This document shows positions 36,036 through 49,700 of a stretch of 64,000 bases of DNA, piece after piece. The first letter of the stretch is position 1, and every line of letters starts with the position of its first letter. A program made the translations under genes and the position numbers. Below the pieces are notes generated by a model. The model was not told where the DNA came from and did no database searches. It worked only from the letters and a program-made list of their open reading frames with translations. The stretch covers positions 3,276,004 through 3,340,003 of the forward strand of contig CM038727.1 in assembly GCA_021613375.1 (NCBI GenBank), written 5' to 3'. Source of the stretch: Megaleporinus macrocephalus. Its lineage: Eukaryota > Chordata > Actinopteri > Characiformes > Anostomidae.

Positions 36036-37000
36036 CCTAGTTGAAGTTAAAACAAGACTCAGACTGGTACGAATGAAGCACAAATATACAACATAACAAT
36101 ATGAAGACTGTAAAACAGTCATGTGGAAACTAACCATGAGCATCACTGTTACACAACTACACTACTCACACAATCACCCAGCAAATCACTCACAATAAAC
36201 TGTTCTGCAGTTCTTCATGCGATTGTGTCATCATGTAACAAGATGGATCAGCCCATTAGAATCACGATGGTAGGGACGTAAGAAAATATTGAAAATGTTG
36301 AACATTGCGATTATAGGATTTTTGATACTGTATGAATTCTCAGAAACATTGTATTGATTATTAATTAACAGTTATATGTTTGGTGGTTATAAGGTTTGGT
36401 GGTTCATTTTGCATAGTTTGAAGCCCTGAACACTAGATGGCAGTGTTGTAATCTACCCTTAGCCAATCTACTCTTCCACTCCAATGTAAACAGTGTCAGG
36501 AGGCACGGCTAACATTAGCTGCAGTGTCCAAAGTTCCCATGTTGTGTTTTAATACAGTTTTCTTTTTATTTTTCATCTGTTCTGATTTTAGTATGTCTGC
36601 CATTGTTGTATTATCTGTATTGTTTGTTGTTATATGTTTTATGTCAAGTATTACTATTATTATTATAATTTTTAATATTTAATAACATTTAATTTAATAT
36701 ATCACAATATATTGACCTGCATACAGTATCGCAATACATTGCGATATATTGAATCGTAACACCTGTATCGTGACATGTATCTTATTTCCAGGTTCTTGCA
36801 ACACACAGGTTATTTTAAAACGTACTGAAACGAATACAGTCATAAATAACTGCTATTTTATAATATATACATATTTTTCAGAATAAGATGAAACAAATAA
36901 AAGAAATTAATTACAAAGTTCAATTAAATTTTTAATTTAAACATTTAGAATAGACTATTGAACATCAACATGTTTAGTATGTCTTATTTGTATTTTTAAG
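36036..37000. other. AT-rich block with a possible degraded transposon
   Basis: 36280-36400 and 36700-36790 contain ATTGCGATTATAGGATTTTT and ATCGCAATACATTGCGATAT, words typical of a widespread fish interspersed element. The ends are not clear. The interior is AT-rich with no frame. Confidence 0.4.
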
Positions 37001-37534
37001 GGGGCCCTTGGCTCATAGGGGCTCATGCCATAGGCAGTAGCCTACTGTTGCATGGTGCCTAAGGCGGCCGTGGTGCTGATCATCCTCCCTAAAAATAAAA
37101 TAAAAATAAAATGAAAAATTAGGAGCATTTTGCCGAAGCCACATCCAGTCCGGCCGGACGCACTGCTCAGCCAGGTAGCACGGCTCATTACCCCAGAGCA
37201 GCCAGCGAAGAGCAGGATCGATGCTCCTCAGTTCGGCTGGCCTCTCCAGGCGTCTGAGAGCTCGTGCTGACTGCAGGTTTTCAGGAATTTCTCGAGTGAT
37301 GGCGCTGGAACCTGCTCTGTGTAGCGTAAGCATATACAATTGTACTCTTGTCTTGTAAGCTGTGTTCCTGCTAAATTACAAGCAGGGTTGCCAGCTCATG
37401 ATTCATGGTGTGAGGCTGTGATTTTGGGTCTTTCTTAAGCTCTGACGCCGCACAATGAAATCCCAGAGCGGAGAATGTGGCCTAGAGAAGACAATGGGCC
37501 TGTTCGAACCCTGGTATTATGTACACCATCTTGT
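37001..37534. other. Candidate conserved non-coding block
   Basis: 37110-37330 is non-repetitive, GC-balanced and contains GCCGAAGCCACATCCAGTCC and GGATCGATGCTCCTCAGTTC. A 108-residue minus-strand frame (37013-37339) spans it without any motif I recognise. Conserved DNA or a lone exon are both possible. Confidence 0.25.
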
Positions 37535-37735
37535 ATCTACACACACCGTCCAGTATATCAGCTCCACTGACCATATAGGAGCACGTTCTGTTCTTTAATG
37601 ATCAGGACCCCCACAGGACCACCACAGAGCAGGTGTGTTGTGCTGGTGTGAGGGGATCAGACACCGCAGTGCTGCTGGAGTGTTTAAACAGCTCCGTGTC
37701 ACTGCTGAACTGAGAATTGTCCACCAACCAAAATG
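37535..37735. mobile_element. Rearranged copy of the fold-back element
   Basis: Shares ATCAGCTCCACTGACCATA and CTTTAATGATCAGGACCCCC with an arm of the element at 19545-20372, then jumps to sequence like its centre (GCTGGTGTGAGGGGATCAGA, TGTCCACCAACC). It appears internally deleted. Confidence 0.7.
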
Positions 37736-37736
37736 G

Positions 37737-38205
37737 TGCAGTGGGCAGAGTCCTGTGGGAAGCATCCTGTGGGCATGGTCCTGTGGGCAGAGTCCTGTGA
37801 GAAGCATGCTGTGGGCAGAGTCCTGTGGGCATGGTCCTGTGAGAAGCATCCTGTGGGCAGAGTCCTGTGGGCATGGTCCTGTGAGAAGCATCCTGTGGGC
37901 AGAGTCCTGTGGGCAGAGTCCTGTGAGAAGCATCCTGTGGGCAGAGTCCTGTGGGCAGAGTCCTGTGAGAAGCATCCTGTGGGCAGAGTCCTGTGGGCAT
38001 GGTCCTGTGAGAAGCATCCTGTGGGCAGAGTCCTGTGGGCATGGTCCTGTGGGCAGAGTCCTGTGAGAAGCATCCTGTGGGCAGAGTCCTGTGGGCATGG
38101 TCCTGTGAGAAGCATCCTGTGGGCAGAGTCCTGTGGGCATGGTCCTGTGGGCAGAGTCCTGTGGGCAGAGTCATGTGGGCAGAGTCCTGTGGGCAGAGTC
38201 CTGCG
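37737..38205. repeat. 14-bp tandem array, about 33 units
   Basis: Three 14-bp variants alternate: TCCTGTGGGCAGAG, TCCTGTGGGCATGG and TCCTGTGAGAAGCA. They often form a 42-bp or 56-bp higher-order group. Open frames exist in several frames on both strands (up to 203 codons) because the unit has no stop in them; none is credible as a gene. Confidence 0.96.
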
Positions 38206-38400
38206 GCCACCAAAAAGGGTTCTTCTACAAGCTTGACACTGTAAGAATAGCAGAACCCCTATTGGTGCAATATATGTTCTATGTAGGAGAACCATTGCAG
38301 AACCACTGAAGCATGCACGTTGTTATCTATAGAATTCCTTGTTACAAATAGAACCAATAATTCTACTAAACAGAATCAGAAGTGTAACTGTATGATAAGA
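38206..38400. mobile_element. Short GGGTTCT-type dispersed repeat
   Basis: AAGGGTTCTTC near the start and GTTCTATGTAGGAGAACC further on resemble a short palindromic fish repeat. A weaker copy lies at 2545-2620. Boundaries are uncertain. Confidence 0.45.
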
Positions 38401-38661
38401 CCTTAAAGGGAACCCCGGCTGGTAATACTTATAAGCCTTAATATGTTATAATGACTCTAAATTATTAAAATAATTATTAAAATTATTAAAAGTCTAAACT
38501 GGACTGTGGTGTGAAGGAGTGAGTGGTAGTTACTAACCTAGCTTAAAGAAAACCATGTACATTGTGTTGTTGATGTTGTTTCAGTGAAAGGCAGTGTGAA
38601 GACTGATATTAGTCTAAACAGCTTCACAAACATAAACAAGGAGAATAGTTAGTGAAGCAGC
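38401..38661. other. AT-rich spacer
   Basis: No recognised feature. Confidence 0.3.
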
Positions 38662-38874
38662 GTGTGGACCAACACAGCTACCCAAAGACCCCCGCTCTGC
38701 TCTCCTCACTTCAGTCTGGATGAGTTTGAGTGGTTCAGTAGACCACCACTGGTGAGAGACTTGACGGAGGCTGTTGGTTTTAAACGGAGACTAAAACACA
38801 ATGCAGTGCCACAGTTTCTCCACACAGGAAGTTCAGAAGCTCCAGATTATGGAGAACCGCGAGAAGAACCGTGA
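38662..38874 (+). pseudogene. Possible THAP-domain fragment
   Basis: The frame contains CSPHFSLDEFEW and, about 20 residues on, FKRRLKHNAVPQFLHTG. The spacing Cys-x2-His-Phe followed by a basic stretch and Ala-Val-Pro is the C-terminal half of a THAP zinc finger, which binds DNA in THAP proteins and P-element transposases. The N-terminal C-x-C part is not visible, and the frame ends 17 codons after AVP. It may be a lone exon or, more likely, a transposon or gene relic. Confidence 0.45.
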
Positions 38875-39199
38875 ACGTGAACATGTGCTGGATTCACTCC
38901 TGAGAACGTTTAGCGTTAGCGTCAGTAAGTAGAGTCTTAGTAGTGAACATATTACTTCACTAATAAAGGAGTGTGAAGCTCAGAGACACTCCCGTTCAGT
39001 GTATCTAGCTGTTTACTGAGAGTGAATGTTTCCTGCTAGAAAGCGGAGCTCCTTTAACAGACACTCTCCTTCTCCGTCAACACCAACACACAGTTTCACA
39101 ACAACTCCAGCACTGTGTCCACTCTCTCCTCCACCCTCTCTGTTCACCATTTACACTAACATGGTGTGTAATTTTAATTTACATAAAAATCAGTTTTAT
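38875..39199. other. Spacer, nothing recognised
   Basis: Mixed sequence; the 72-residue frame at 39026-39244 is Ser/Thr/Pro-rich and shows no motif. Confidence 0.3.
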
Positions 39200-40016
39200 T
39201 ACAAATTTATTAAACTGTCCACATTTGTGGACACCATGCATTAGTGGAGTATAAAAACAGAAGAATATGCAGTTTTTAAAAACATCTAGTGTTTCCAAGA
39301 ACACTTATATTTTTATATAACTTTTAAATGTTTTATATTGTAAAACTAACATTTTATACAAACAATGCTGAATTTTAAGCTTCTGTTTTGTAACTTTTAA
39401 ATATAAAATTCAACATTTTTTAACATTTTTGAGGTTTCCTCTTATTTTCATAAAATAAAATTAAATAATTTTGGTTCTGTTAATAAGCATGCTGAAAGCA
39501 CAATTAATAGAAACTTTAATAATTCTGTTTAGGCTGGAATTTTACTGCAAATCCTGTGATAGATATAGGCGGCCAGCGGTAGCAAGACATGTTTATTACA
39601 GTAAACATTTGTTCCATGATGTCCACATACATGGACAGTTGGTTTCTGAGCTATAAAAACATCTAAAATGAGGGAAAAGAAGTTTAATATATCAGATCAT
39701 GTTCTTTAGAGTCTGTTTGACAAACAAATATATATATTCTTACCTGATTTTACCTTTTTAAGTAGAAAACTGAATCAGTTGTGATCAGACATACCCCAGA
39801 CATTCTCTGCATTCTTAGTATTGTCAGCCATCCTAGATTCTAAGCCTCAGCACTCAAGACTACAATAGAATTCAGGAGAATGGATTTTCTTACACTGGAG
39901 CAGTGAGACTTATGATTCTGCCATCTAGCTGTTTGGAGGGTGAAATGCATTTCATATGCTTTATATTGAACTATTATTAACTGTCCACACGCGTGGACAA
40001 CATGCATGAAAGGGTT
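39200..40016. mobile_element. Possible piggyBac-like non-autonomous element
   Basis: The palindrome TGTCCAC-N4-GTGGACA occurs near 39220 and 39983, and a slightly altered form near 39621. The right end reads CATGCATGAAAGGG followed by TTAA, so on the minus strand it begins CCCTTTCATGCATG next to TTAA, as piggyBac-type ends do. A matching left end was not found, and there is no transposase frame. The assignment is tentative. Confidence 0.4.
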
Positions 40017-40168
40017 AAGTCAATAGAACCAGATTTCTTTCCAAGCTATTTTGGAGCATTTCTATTGGTCCATTCATCATGAAATTCCTAAACTATGTAA
40101 ACGACAGGTGTCGTGTTTGAAGGAAGTAGATACATAAAAATATAGATACATGTTTCTCTTTGGACAGC
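40010..40168. repeat. Dispersed repeat copy (ATTGGTCCATTC family), longest copy
   Basis: Contains TTCCAAGCTATTTTGGAGCA, TTTCTATTGGTCCATTCATC and CATGTTTCTCTTTGGACAG. It joins the halves seen separately at 9745-9890 and 201-298, and begins at or just inside the end of the preceding element. Confidence 0.65.
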
Positions 40169-41049
40169 GACAACATAAAGCCATCACAGGACAGACTGTT
40201 ACCGAGGGGTCGGCTTTGATTTGCAGTAGCAGATGAATCCCCCCACCAATGTTAAACTCTCTCATCCATCCTTGTCCAGGGATATTTAGGTCCTAGCAGC
40301 AGCAGAAGAGGCCCCAGCCGAAGGTCACCCAGTCAGCCCTGCTGAATCAATCAATTGTCCCCGTTCGAGCTGAGTTGACCAACAGTCCTCGAGTGCAGCC
40401 AGCTTTGATGTACAGTTTCCAGGTTTGGGGTTTCAGGTTTTGCTCGGGGAAACGATATGAGAGGGATTAAATGCCAGCGATGTTTCTTTTGTGTTGCTCG
40501 TTCGGATCGGGTCAGCGATGTCAAAGTACGTCCACTGGAAAAAAGAGAGAATGGGGTTGTGACACGCTTTCACAAGGAATAATATGTAGTTCCCCGCTGT
40601 TCCTCGGAGCCTGCGTGTGGTAAACAGTACTGCACTCTGACATTTCCCGCCCATTGATTCCCATCAGCCCGGGCAACCTTTCAGAGCGCTCCTCGCTGCC
40701 CTCTGCTCGGCCCACTGGGAGAGCCCACGCTGGCCGGCGAGGCCGCCGATCGATCCGCAGCTCCCTAAAAATACAGTGCAGTGCTGCACGGCGACAGAGA
40801 CAGTGGAGAAAAATATCTTTGCAACCTGCTAATCAATGGTGACCCAGAATTCCCAGCTCAGGGTCGATGCACCTCACTTTTCTTTCGTGATCTAATGATC
40901 TTCAGCAAGCGTCTGCTGTCTGCCGGAGCGCTGGAGGGAGGGAAAAATACAAGCTTGACGAGAGTCTTGTGTGTTCTCTACAACATATAGCTATTTTGCT
41001 CTAGTCACATGTATATCTGAGCAGGTTCGGGTGAAATAAAATATTTCAA
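40169..41049. other. Gene-free block, candidate conserved non-coding DNA
   Basis: About 40190-40950 is non-repetitive and balanced, with words such as GGCTTTGATTTGCAGTAGCA and TCAATCAATTGTCCCCGTTC. Short frames on both strands overlap and have no motif. It may be regulatory. Confidence 0.35.
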
Positions 41050-41395
41050 CTAATCCATCACAGCCAACTAACATCGCTAGAAATACAAGTTATACGTCTG
41101 GAACCCATAGACATCATTGTATGCTGAGTTTTATTCCAGTGAGATGCTCCACCAGGCCTTGTTTCAGGTCTGTCTGCCTCCAGTTTTGTCTTCAGTGAGT
41201 GAAGAGCATGCTCAGTTGGGTTCAGAACGTTCCGTTTCGTTGCTATTAGAAGCTCCTGGGATGCTTTCTCACTATGTTTTGGGTTGTTATCCATCCGAAC
41301 TGTGAAGCATCGTCCTATTATTTTTGCAGCATTTGACAGAATCTAAACAGAAAGTTCAGCTCCCTGCACCTTAGAACTCAACATGCTACCTCTAC
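41050..41395 (-). pseudogene. Tc1-like transposase fragment (second lineage), middle part
   Basis: GAGCATGCTCAGTTGGGTTC, TTGTTATCCATCC and GTGAAGCATCGTCC match, on the plus strand, the complement of a Tc1-like transposase of a lineage different from the one at 22650-23440. The minus strand reads a degraded MDNNPKHSEKASQELL, which resembles the DNDPKH motif around a catalytic aspartate. The same region appears again at about 42890-43080. Confidence 0.75.
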
Positions 41396-42530
<1,135 letters not shown>

Positions 42531-42880
42531 ACATATCCAACAGAATCATGATGTAAACTTTCTCCTCGATCAAAAATTCCAAATTTAATCGACCTGGTGG
42601 CCAAGTTTGCCTGCATTCTGGAGCAGTTTACCCAACATGGAGCTCCTGCTGTCCAGAGCTTTGTGGAAAGCTTTTCCTGCATGACACTGACCCTCCTAAA
42701 GATCCTGCTTACTCACTTATTCACATATGTTTTCTTCTCGTGCCTCATAAACACTGAGCTGGTTCTCACTGTGATTCTGAAGGAACTTCAGCAGTTTTCC
42801 TTCTTTTTGTCTCTCCATTCATTCAGTAGTCAGTAGTAGTTTTATCCCATGGACCAGAGAAGGATGGGTTCCTCTTTATC
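42531..42880. other. Unassigned spacer between Tc1-like copies
   Basis: Frames on both strands (42479-42682 minus, 42597-42836 plus) have no recognisable motif. Possibly part of another degraded repeat. Confidence 0.3.
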
Positions 42881-43300
42881 GGTCTTCACTGAGTGAAGAG
42901 CATGCTCAGTTGGGTTAAGGTGAAGTGACCAACTCACCTATTGAAGAACATTCCATTTCTTTGCTATTAGAAGTTCCTGGGCTGCTTTCATGGCATGTTT
43001 TGGGTCATTATCCATATGTACTGTGAAGCATTTGACTGAATCTAAACAAAAAGTTCAGCTCTCTGCACTTCAGAACTCATCCTGCTACCTGTACCAGCAG
43101 CCCATCATCAATAAACCCCAGTGATCCGGTTCCACTGGCAGTCATACATGCCCAGGCCACAATACTGCCACCGCCATGTTTCACAGATGCTGCAGTTGGC
43201 TTCAAATTATGAGCCCTTCATTTCTCTTCCATCATTCTGGTACAAGTTCGTCACGGTTTCATCTGTCTGAGGAATCTTCTAGACTGGGGCAGCTTTTTTT
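42881..43300 (-). pseudogene. Tc1-like transposase fragment (second lineage), third copy
   Basis: Contains GAGCATGCTCAGTTGGGTTA, GTTTTGGGTCATTATCCATA, CATCATCAATAAACCCCAGT and CCGCCATGTTTCACAGATGC, all matching the other two fragments (41050-41395 and 41944-42150) in the same orientation. The three fragments probably represent two or more overlapping insertions. Confidence 0.78.
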
Positions 43301-43450
43301 AGATGTTATCTTGAATCTGGCAAGAAAGTTTCTTCCTCTGGATCTGAGGGAGATTTGCTTGGCTTGCTCGTTTGAGGGCCTGAATTTTCTGTGAAGCTGC
43401 TTTGTGACAGCATCTGTTGCAAAAGATGCATATGAATAAACCTAGTGTTT
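43301..43450 (+). mobile_element. Retroelement-like 3' end
   Basis: GTGAAGCTGCTTTGTGACAG, GCAAAAGATGCATATGAATA and AAC form a degraded version of a common fish interspersed 3' end that normally ends in AATAAA-like sequence. Low certainty. Confidence 0.35.
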
Positions 43451-43752
43451 TAAAGATGTTTCCTAAAGGGCCATGGATTGCTTTTGTCCACAGTTTAACT
43501 TCGCTTCATCCAATATTTCCCACTCCGTCCATTATTCCATGATAAGAAGTTTTTGTAATTAGTTTTTTCCACAAAAAGTCACTGAAGAATCTTACACTTT
43601 CATGCGGCTGCAATATGTCTGTATTACTGTTCCCCAAACTCAATTTTCTTAGCCAGAGTAAAATAACACCCCTGTAGAATGTTGTGCTGGAAAATAACTT
43701 TTTATACGAACACAGCTTCTTTTTCATATCCAAACTTTCTTTGTCTGTTTAA
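43451..43752. other. Spacer before the large satellite array
   Basis: No recognised element. It ends TTTGTCTGTTTAACCTCTGT, where the array begins. Confidence 0.3.
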
Positions 43753-46700
43753 CCTCTGTAGCAGTTACACTACACACACACAGCCGACTCTACACTAACC
43801 TCTGTAGCAGTAACACTACACACACACAGCTGACTCTACACTAACCTCTGTAGCAGTAACACTACACACACACAGCCGACTCTACACTAACCTCTGTAGC
43901 AGCAGTAACACTACACACACACAGCCGACTCTACACTAACCTCTGTAGCAGTAACACTACACACACACAGCCGACTCTACACTAACCTCTGTAGTAGCAG
44001 TAACACTACACACATACAGCCGACTCTACACTAACCTCTGTAGCAGTAACACTACACACACACAGCCGACTCTACACTAACCTCTGTAGTAGCAGTAACA
44101 CTACACACACACAGCCGACTCTCCACTAACCTCTGTAGCAGCAGTAACACTACACACACACAGCCGACTCTCCACTAACCTCTGTAGCAGCAGTAACACT
44201 ACACACACACAGCCGACTCTACACTAACCTCTGTAGCAGCAGTAACACTACACACACACAGCCGACTCTCCACTAACCTCTGTAGCAGCAGTAACACTAC
44301 ACACACACAGCCGACTCTCCACTAACCTCTGTACCAGCAGTAACACTACACACACACAGCCGACTCTACACTAACCTCTGTAGCAGTAACACTACACACA
44401 CACAGCCGACTCTACACTAACCTCTGTAGCAGTAACACTACACACACACAGCCGACTCTACACTAACCTCTGTAGCAGTAACACTACACACACACAGCCG
44501 ACTCTCCACTAACCTCTGTAGCAGTAACACTACACACACACACAGCCGACTCTACACTAACCTCTGTAGCAGTAACACTACACACACACAGCCGACTCTA
44601 CACTAACCTCTGTAGCAGTAACACTACACACACACAGCCGACTCTACACTAACCTCTGTAGCAGTAACACTACACACACACAGCCGACTCTCCACTAACC
44701 TCTGTAGCAGCAGTAACACTACACACACACAGCCGACTCTACACTAACCTCTGTAGCAGTAACACTACACACACACAGCCGACTCTACACTAACCTCTGT
44801 AGCAGCAGTAACAATACACACACACAGCCGACTCTCCACTAACCTCTGTAGCAGCAGTAACACTACACACACACAGCCGACTCTACACTAACCTCTGTAG
44901 CAGTAACACTACACACACACAGCCGACTCTACACTAACCTCTGTAGCAGTAACACTACACACACACAGCCGACTCTACACTAACCTCTGTAGCAGTAACA
45001 CTACACACACACAGCCGACTCTACACTAACCTCTGTAGCAGTAACACTACACACACACAGCCGACTCTCCACTAACCTCTGTAGCAGTAACACTACACAC
45101 ACACAGCCGACTCTACACTAACCTCTGTAGCAGTAACACTACACACACACAGCCGACTCTACACTAACCTCTGTAGCAGTAACACTACACACACACAGCC
45201 GACTCTACACTAACCTCTGTAGCAGTAACACTACACACACACAGCCGACTCTACACTAACCTCTGTAGCAGCAGTAACACTACACACACACAGCCGACTC
45301 TACACTAACCTCTGTAGCAGTAACACTACACACACACACAGCTGACTCTACACTAACCTCTGTAGCAGCAGTAACACTACACACACACAGCCGACTCTAC
45401 ACTAACCTCTGTAGCAACAGTAACACTACACACACACAGCCGACTCTACACAAACCTCTGTAGCAGTAACACTACACACACACAGCCGACTCTACACTAA
45501 CCTCTGTAGCAGCAGTAACACTACACACACACAGCCGACTCTACACTAACCTCTGTAGCAGCAGTAACACTACACACACAGCCGACTCTCCACTAACCTC
45601 TGTAGCAGCAGTAACACTACACACACACAGCCGACTCTACACTAACCTCTGTAGCAGCAGTAACACTACACACACACAGCCGACTCTCCACTAACCTCTG
45701 TAGCAGCAGTAACACTACACACACACAGCCGACTCTACACTAACCTCTGTAGCAGTAACACTACACACACACAGCCGACTCTACACTAACCTCTGTAGCA
45801 GCAGTAACACTACACACACACAGCCGACTCTCCACTAACCTCTGTAGCAGCAGTACCACTACACACACACAGCCAACTCTACACTAACCTCTGTAGCAGT
45901 AACACTACACACACACAGCCGACTCTCCACTAACCTCTGTAGCAGTAACACTACACACACACAGCCGACCTCTACACTAACCTCTGTAGCAGTAACACTA
46001 CACACACACAGCCCGCCTCTCCACTAACCTCTGTAGCAGTAACACTACACACACACAGCCGACTCTACACTAACCTCTTTAGCAGTAACACTACACACCA
46101 CACAGCCGACTCTACACTAACCTCTGTAGCAGTAACACTACCACACACACAGCCGACTCTCACTAACCTCTGTAGCAGTAACACTACACACACACAGCCG
46201 ACTCTCCACTAACCTCTGCTAGCAGTAACACTACACCCACCCACAGCCGACTCTACACTAACCTCTGTAGCAGGAACACTACACACACAACAGCCGACTC
46301 TACACTAACCTCTGTAGCAGTAACACTACACCACACACAGCCCGACTCTACACTAACCTCTGTAGCAGTAACACTACACACACACACAGCCGACTCTACA
46401 TAACCTCTGTAGCAGCAGTAACACTACACACACACAGCCGACTCTACACTAACCTCTGTAGCAGCAGTAACACTACACACACACAGCCGACTCTACACTA
46501 ACCTCTGTAGCAGTAACACTACACACACACAGCCGACTCTACACTAACCTCTGTAGCAGTAACACTACACACACACAGCCGACTCTACACTAACCTCTGT
46601 AGCAGTAACACTACACACACACAGCCAACTCTACACTAACCTCTGTAGCAGTAACACTACACACACACAGCCGGCTCTACACTAACCTCTGTAGCAGCAG

Positions 46701-49700
46701 TAACACTACACACACACAGCCGACTCTACACTAACCTCTGTAGCAGTAACACTACACACACACACAGCCGACTCTACACTAAACCTCTGTAGCAGTAACA
46801 CTACACACACACAGCCGACTCTACACTAACCTCTGTAGCAGTAACACTACACACACACAGCCGACTCTACACTAACCTCTGTAGCAGTAACACTACACAC
46901 ACACAGCCGACTCTACACTAACCTCTGTAGCAGTAACACTACACACACACAGCCGACTCTCCACTAACCTCTGTAGCAGTAACACTACACACACACAGCC
47001 GACTCTACACTAACCTCTGTAGCAGTAACACTACACACACACAGCCGACTCTACACTAACCTCTGTAGCAGTAACACTACACACACACACAGCCGACTCT
47101 ACACTAACCTCTGTAGCAGCAGTAACACTACCACACACAGCCGACTCTACACTAACCTCTGTAGCAGTAACACTACACACACACAGCCGACTCTACACTA
47201 ACCTCTGTAGCAGCAACACTACACACACACAGCCAACTCTACACTAACCTCTGTAGCAGTAACACTACACACACGCAGCCCACTCAACACTAACCTCTGT
47301 AGCAGCAGTAACACTACACACACACAGCCGACTCTACACTAACCTCTGTAGCAGTAACACTACACACACACAGCCGACTCTACACTAACCTCTGTAGCAG
47401 TAACACTACACACACACAGCGACTCTACACTAACCTCTGTAGCAGCAGTAACACTACACACACACAGCCGACTCTACACTAACCTCTGTAGCAGTAACAC
47501 TACACACACACACAGCTGACTCTACACTAACCTCTGTAGCAAGCTGTAACACTACACACACCACAGCCGACTCTACACTAACCTCTGTAGCAACAGTAAC
47601 ACTACACACACACACAGCCGACTCTACACAAACCTCTGTAGCAGTAACACTACACACACACAGCCGACTCTACACTAACCTCTGTAGCAGCAGTAACACT
47701 ACACACACACACCGACCCTACACTAACCTCTGTAGCAGCATTAACACTACACACACAGCCGACTCTCCACTAACCTCTGTAGCAGCAGTAACACTACACA
47801 CACACAGCCGACTCTACACTAACCTCTGTAGCAGCAGTAACACTACACACACACAGCCGACTCTCACTAACCTCTGTAGCAGCAGTAACACTACACACAT
47901 ACAGCCGACTCTACACTAACCTCTGTAGCAGTAACACTACACACACACAGCCGACTCTACACTAACCTCTGTAGCAGTAACACTACACACACACAGCCGA
48001 CTCTCCACTAACCTCTTTAGCAGTAACACTACACACACACAGCCGACTCTACACTAACCTCTGTAGCAGTAACACTACACACACACAGCCGACTCTCCAC
48101 TAACCTCTGTAGCAGTAACACTACACACACACAGCCGACTCTCCACTAACCTCTGTAGCAGTAAACACTACACACACACAGCCGACTCTACACTAACCTC
48201 TGTAGCAGTAACACTACACACACACAGCCGACTCTACACTAACCTCTGTAGCAGTAACACTACACACACACAGCCGACTCTACACTAACCTCTGTAGCAG
48301 TAACACTACACACACACAGCCGACTCTACACTAACCTCTGTAGCAGTAACACTACACACACACACAGCCGACTCTACACTAACCTCTGTAGCAGCAGTAA
48401 CACTACACACACACAGCCGACTCTACACTAACCTCTGTAGCAGCAGTAACACTACACACACACAGCCGACTCTACACTAACCTCTGTAGCAGTAACACTA
48501 CACACACACAGCCGACTCTACACTAACCTCTGTAGCAGTAACACTACACACACACAGCCGACTCTACACTAACCTCTGTAGCAGCAACACTACACACACA
48601 CAGCCAACTCTACACTAACCTCTGTAGCAGTAACACTACACACACACAGCCGACTCTACACTAACCTCTGTAGCAGCAGTAACACTACACACACACAGCC
48701 GACTCTACACTAACCTCTGTAGCAGTAACACTACACACACACACAGCCGACTCTACACTAACCTCTGTAGCAACAGTAACACTACACACACACAGCCGAC
48801 TCTACACTAACCTCTGTAGCAGCAGTAACACTACACACACACAGCCGACTCTACACTAACCTCTGTAGCAGTAACACTACACACACACAGCCGACTCTAC
48901 ACTAACCTCTGTAGCAGTAACACTACACACACACACAGCCGACTCTACACTACCCTCTGTAGCAGCAGTAACACTACACACACACAGCCGACTCTACACT
49001 AACCTCTGTAGCAGCAGTAACACTACACACACACAGCCGACTCTACACTAACCTCTGTAGCAGTAACACTACACACACACAGCCGACTCTACACTAACCT
49101 CTGTAGCAGCAACACTACACACACACAGCCGACTCTACACTAACCTCTGTAGCAGCAGTAACACTACACACACACAGCCAACTCTACACTAACCTCTGTA
49201 GCAGTAACACTACACACACACAGCCGACTCTACACTAACCTCTGTAGCAGCAGTAACACTACACACACACAGCCGACTCTACACTAACCTCTGTAGCAGT
49301 AACACTACACACACACAGCCGACTCTACACTAACCTCTGTAGCAGTAACACTACACACACACAGCCGACTCTACACTAACCTCTGTAGCAGCAACACTAC
49401 ACACACAGCCAACTCTACACTAACCTCTGTAGCAGTAACACTACACACACACAGCCGACTCTACACTAACCTCTGTAGCAGCAGTAACACTACACACACA
49501 CAGCGACTCTACACTAACCTCTGTAGCAGCAGTAACACTACACACACCACAGCCGACTCTACACTAACCTCTGTAGCAGTAACACTACACACACACAGCC
49601 GACTCTACACTAACCTCTGTAGCAGCAACACTACACACACACAGCCAACTCTACACTAACCTCTGTAGCAGTAACACTACACACACACAGCCGACTCTAC

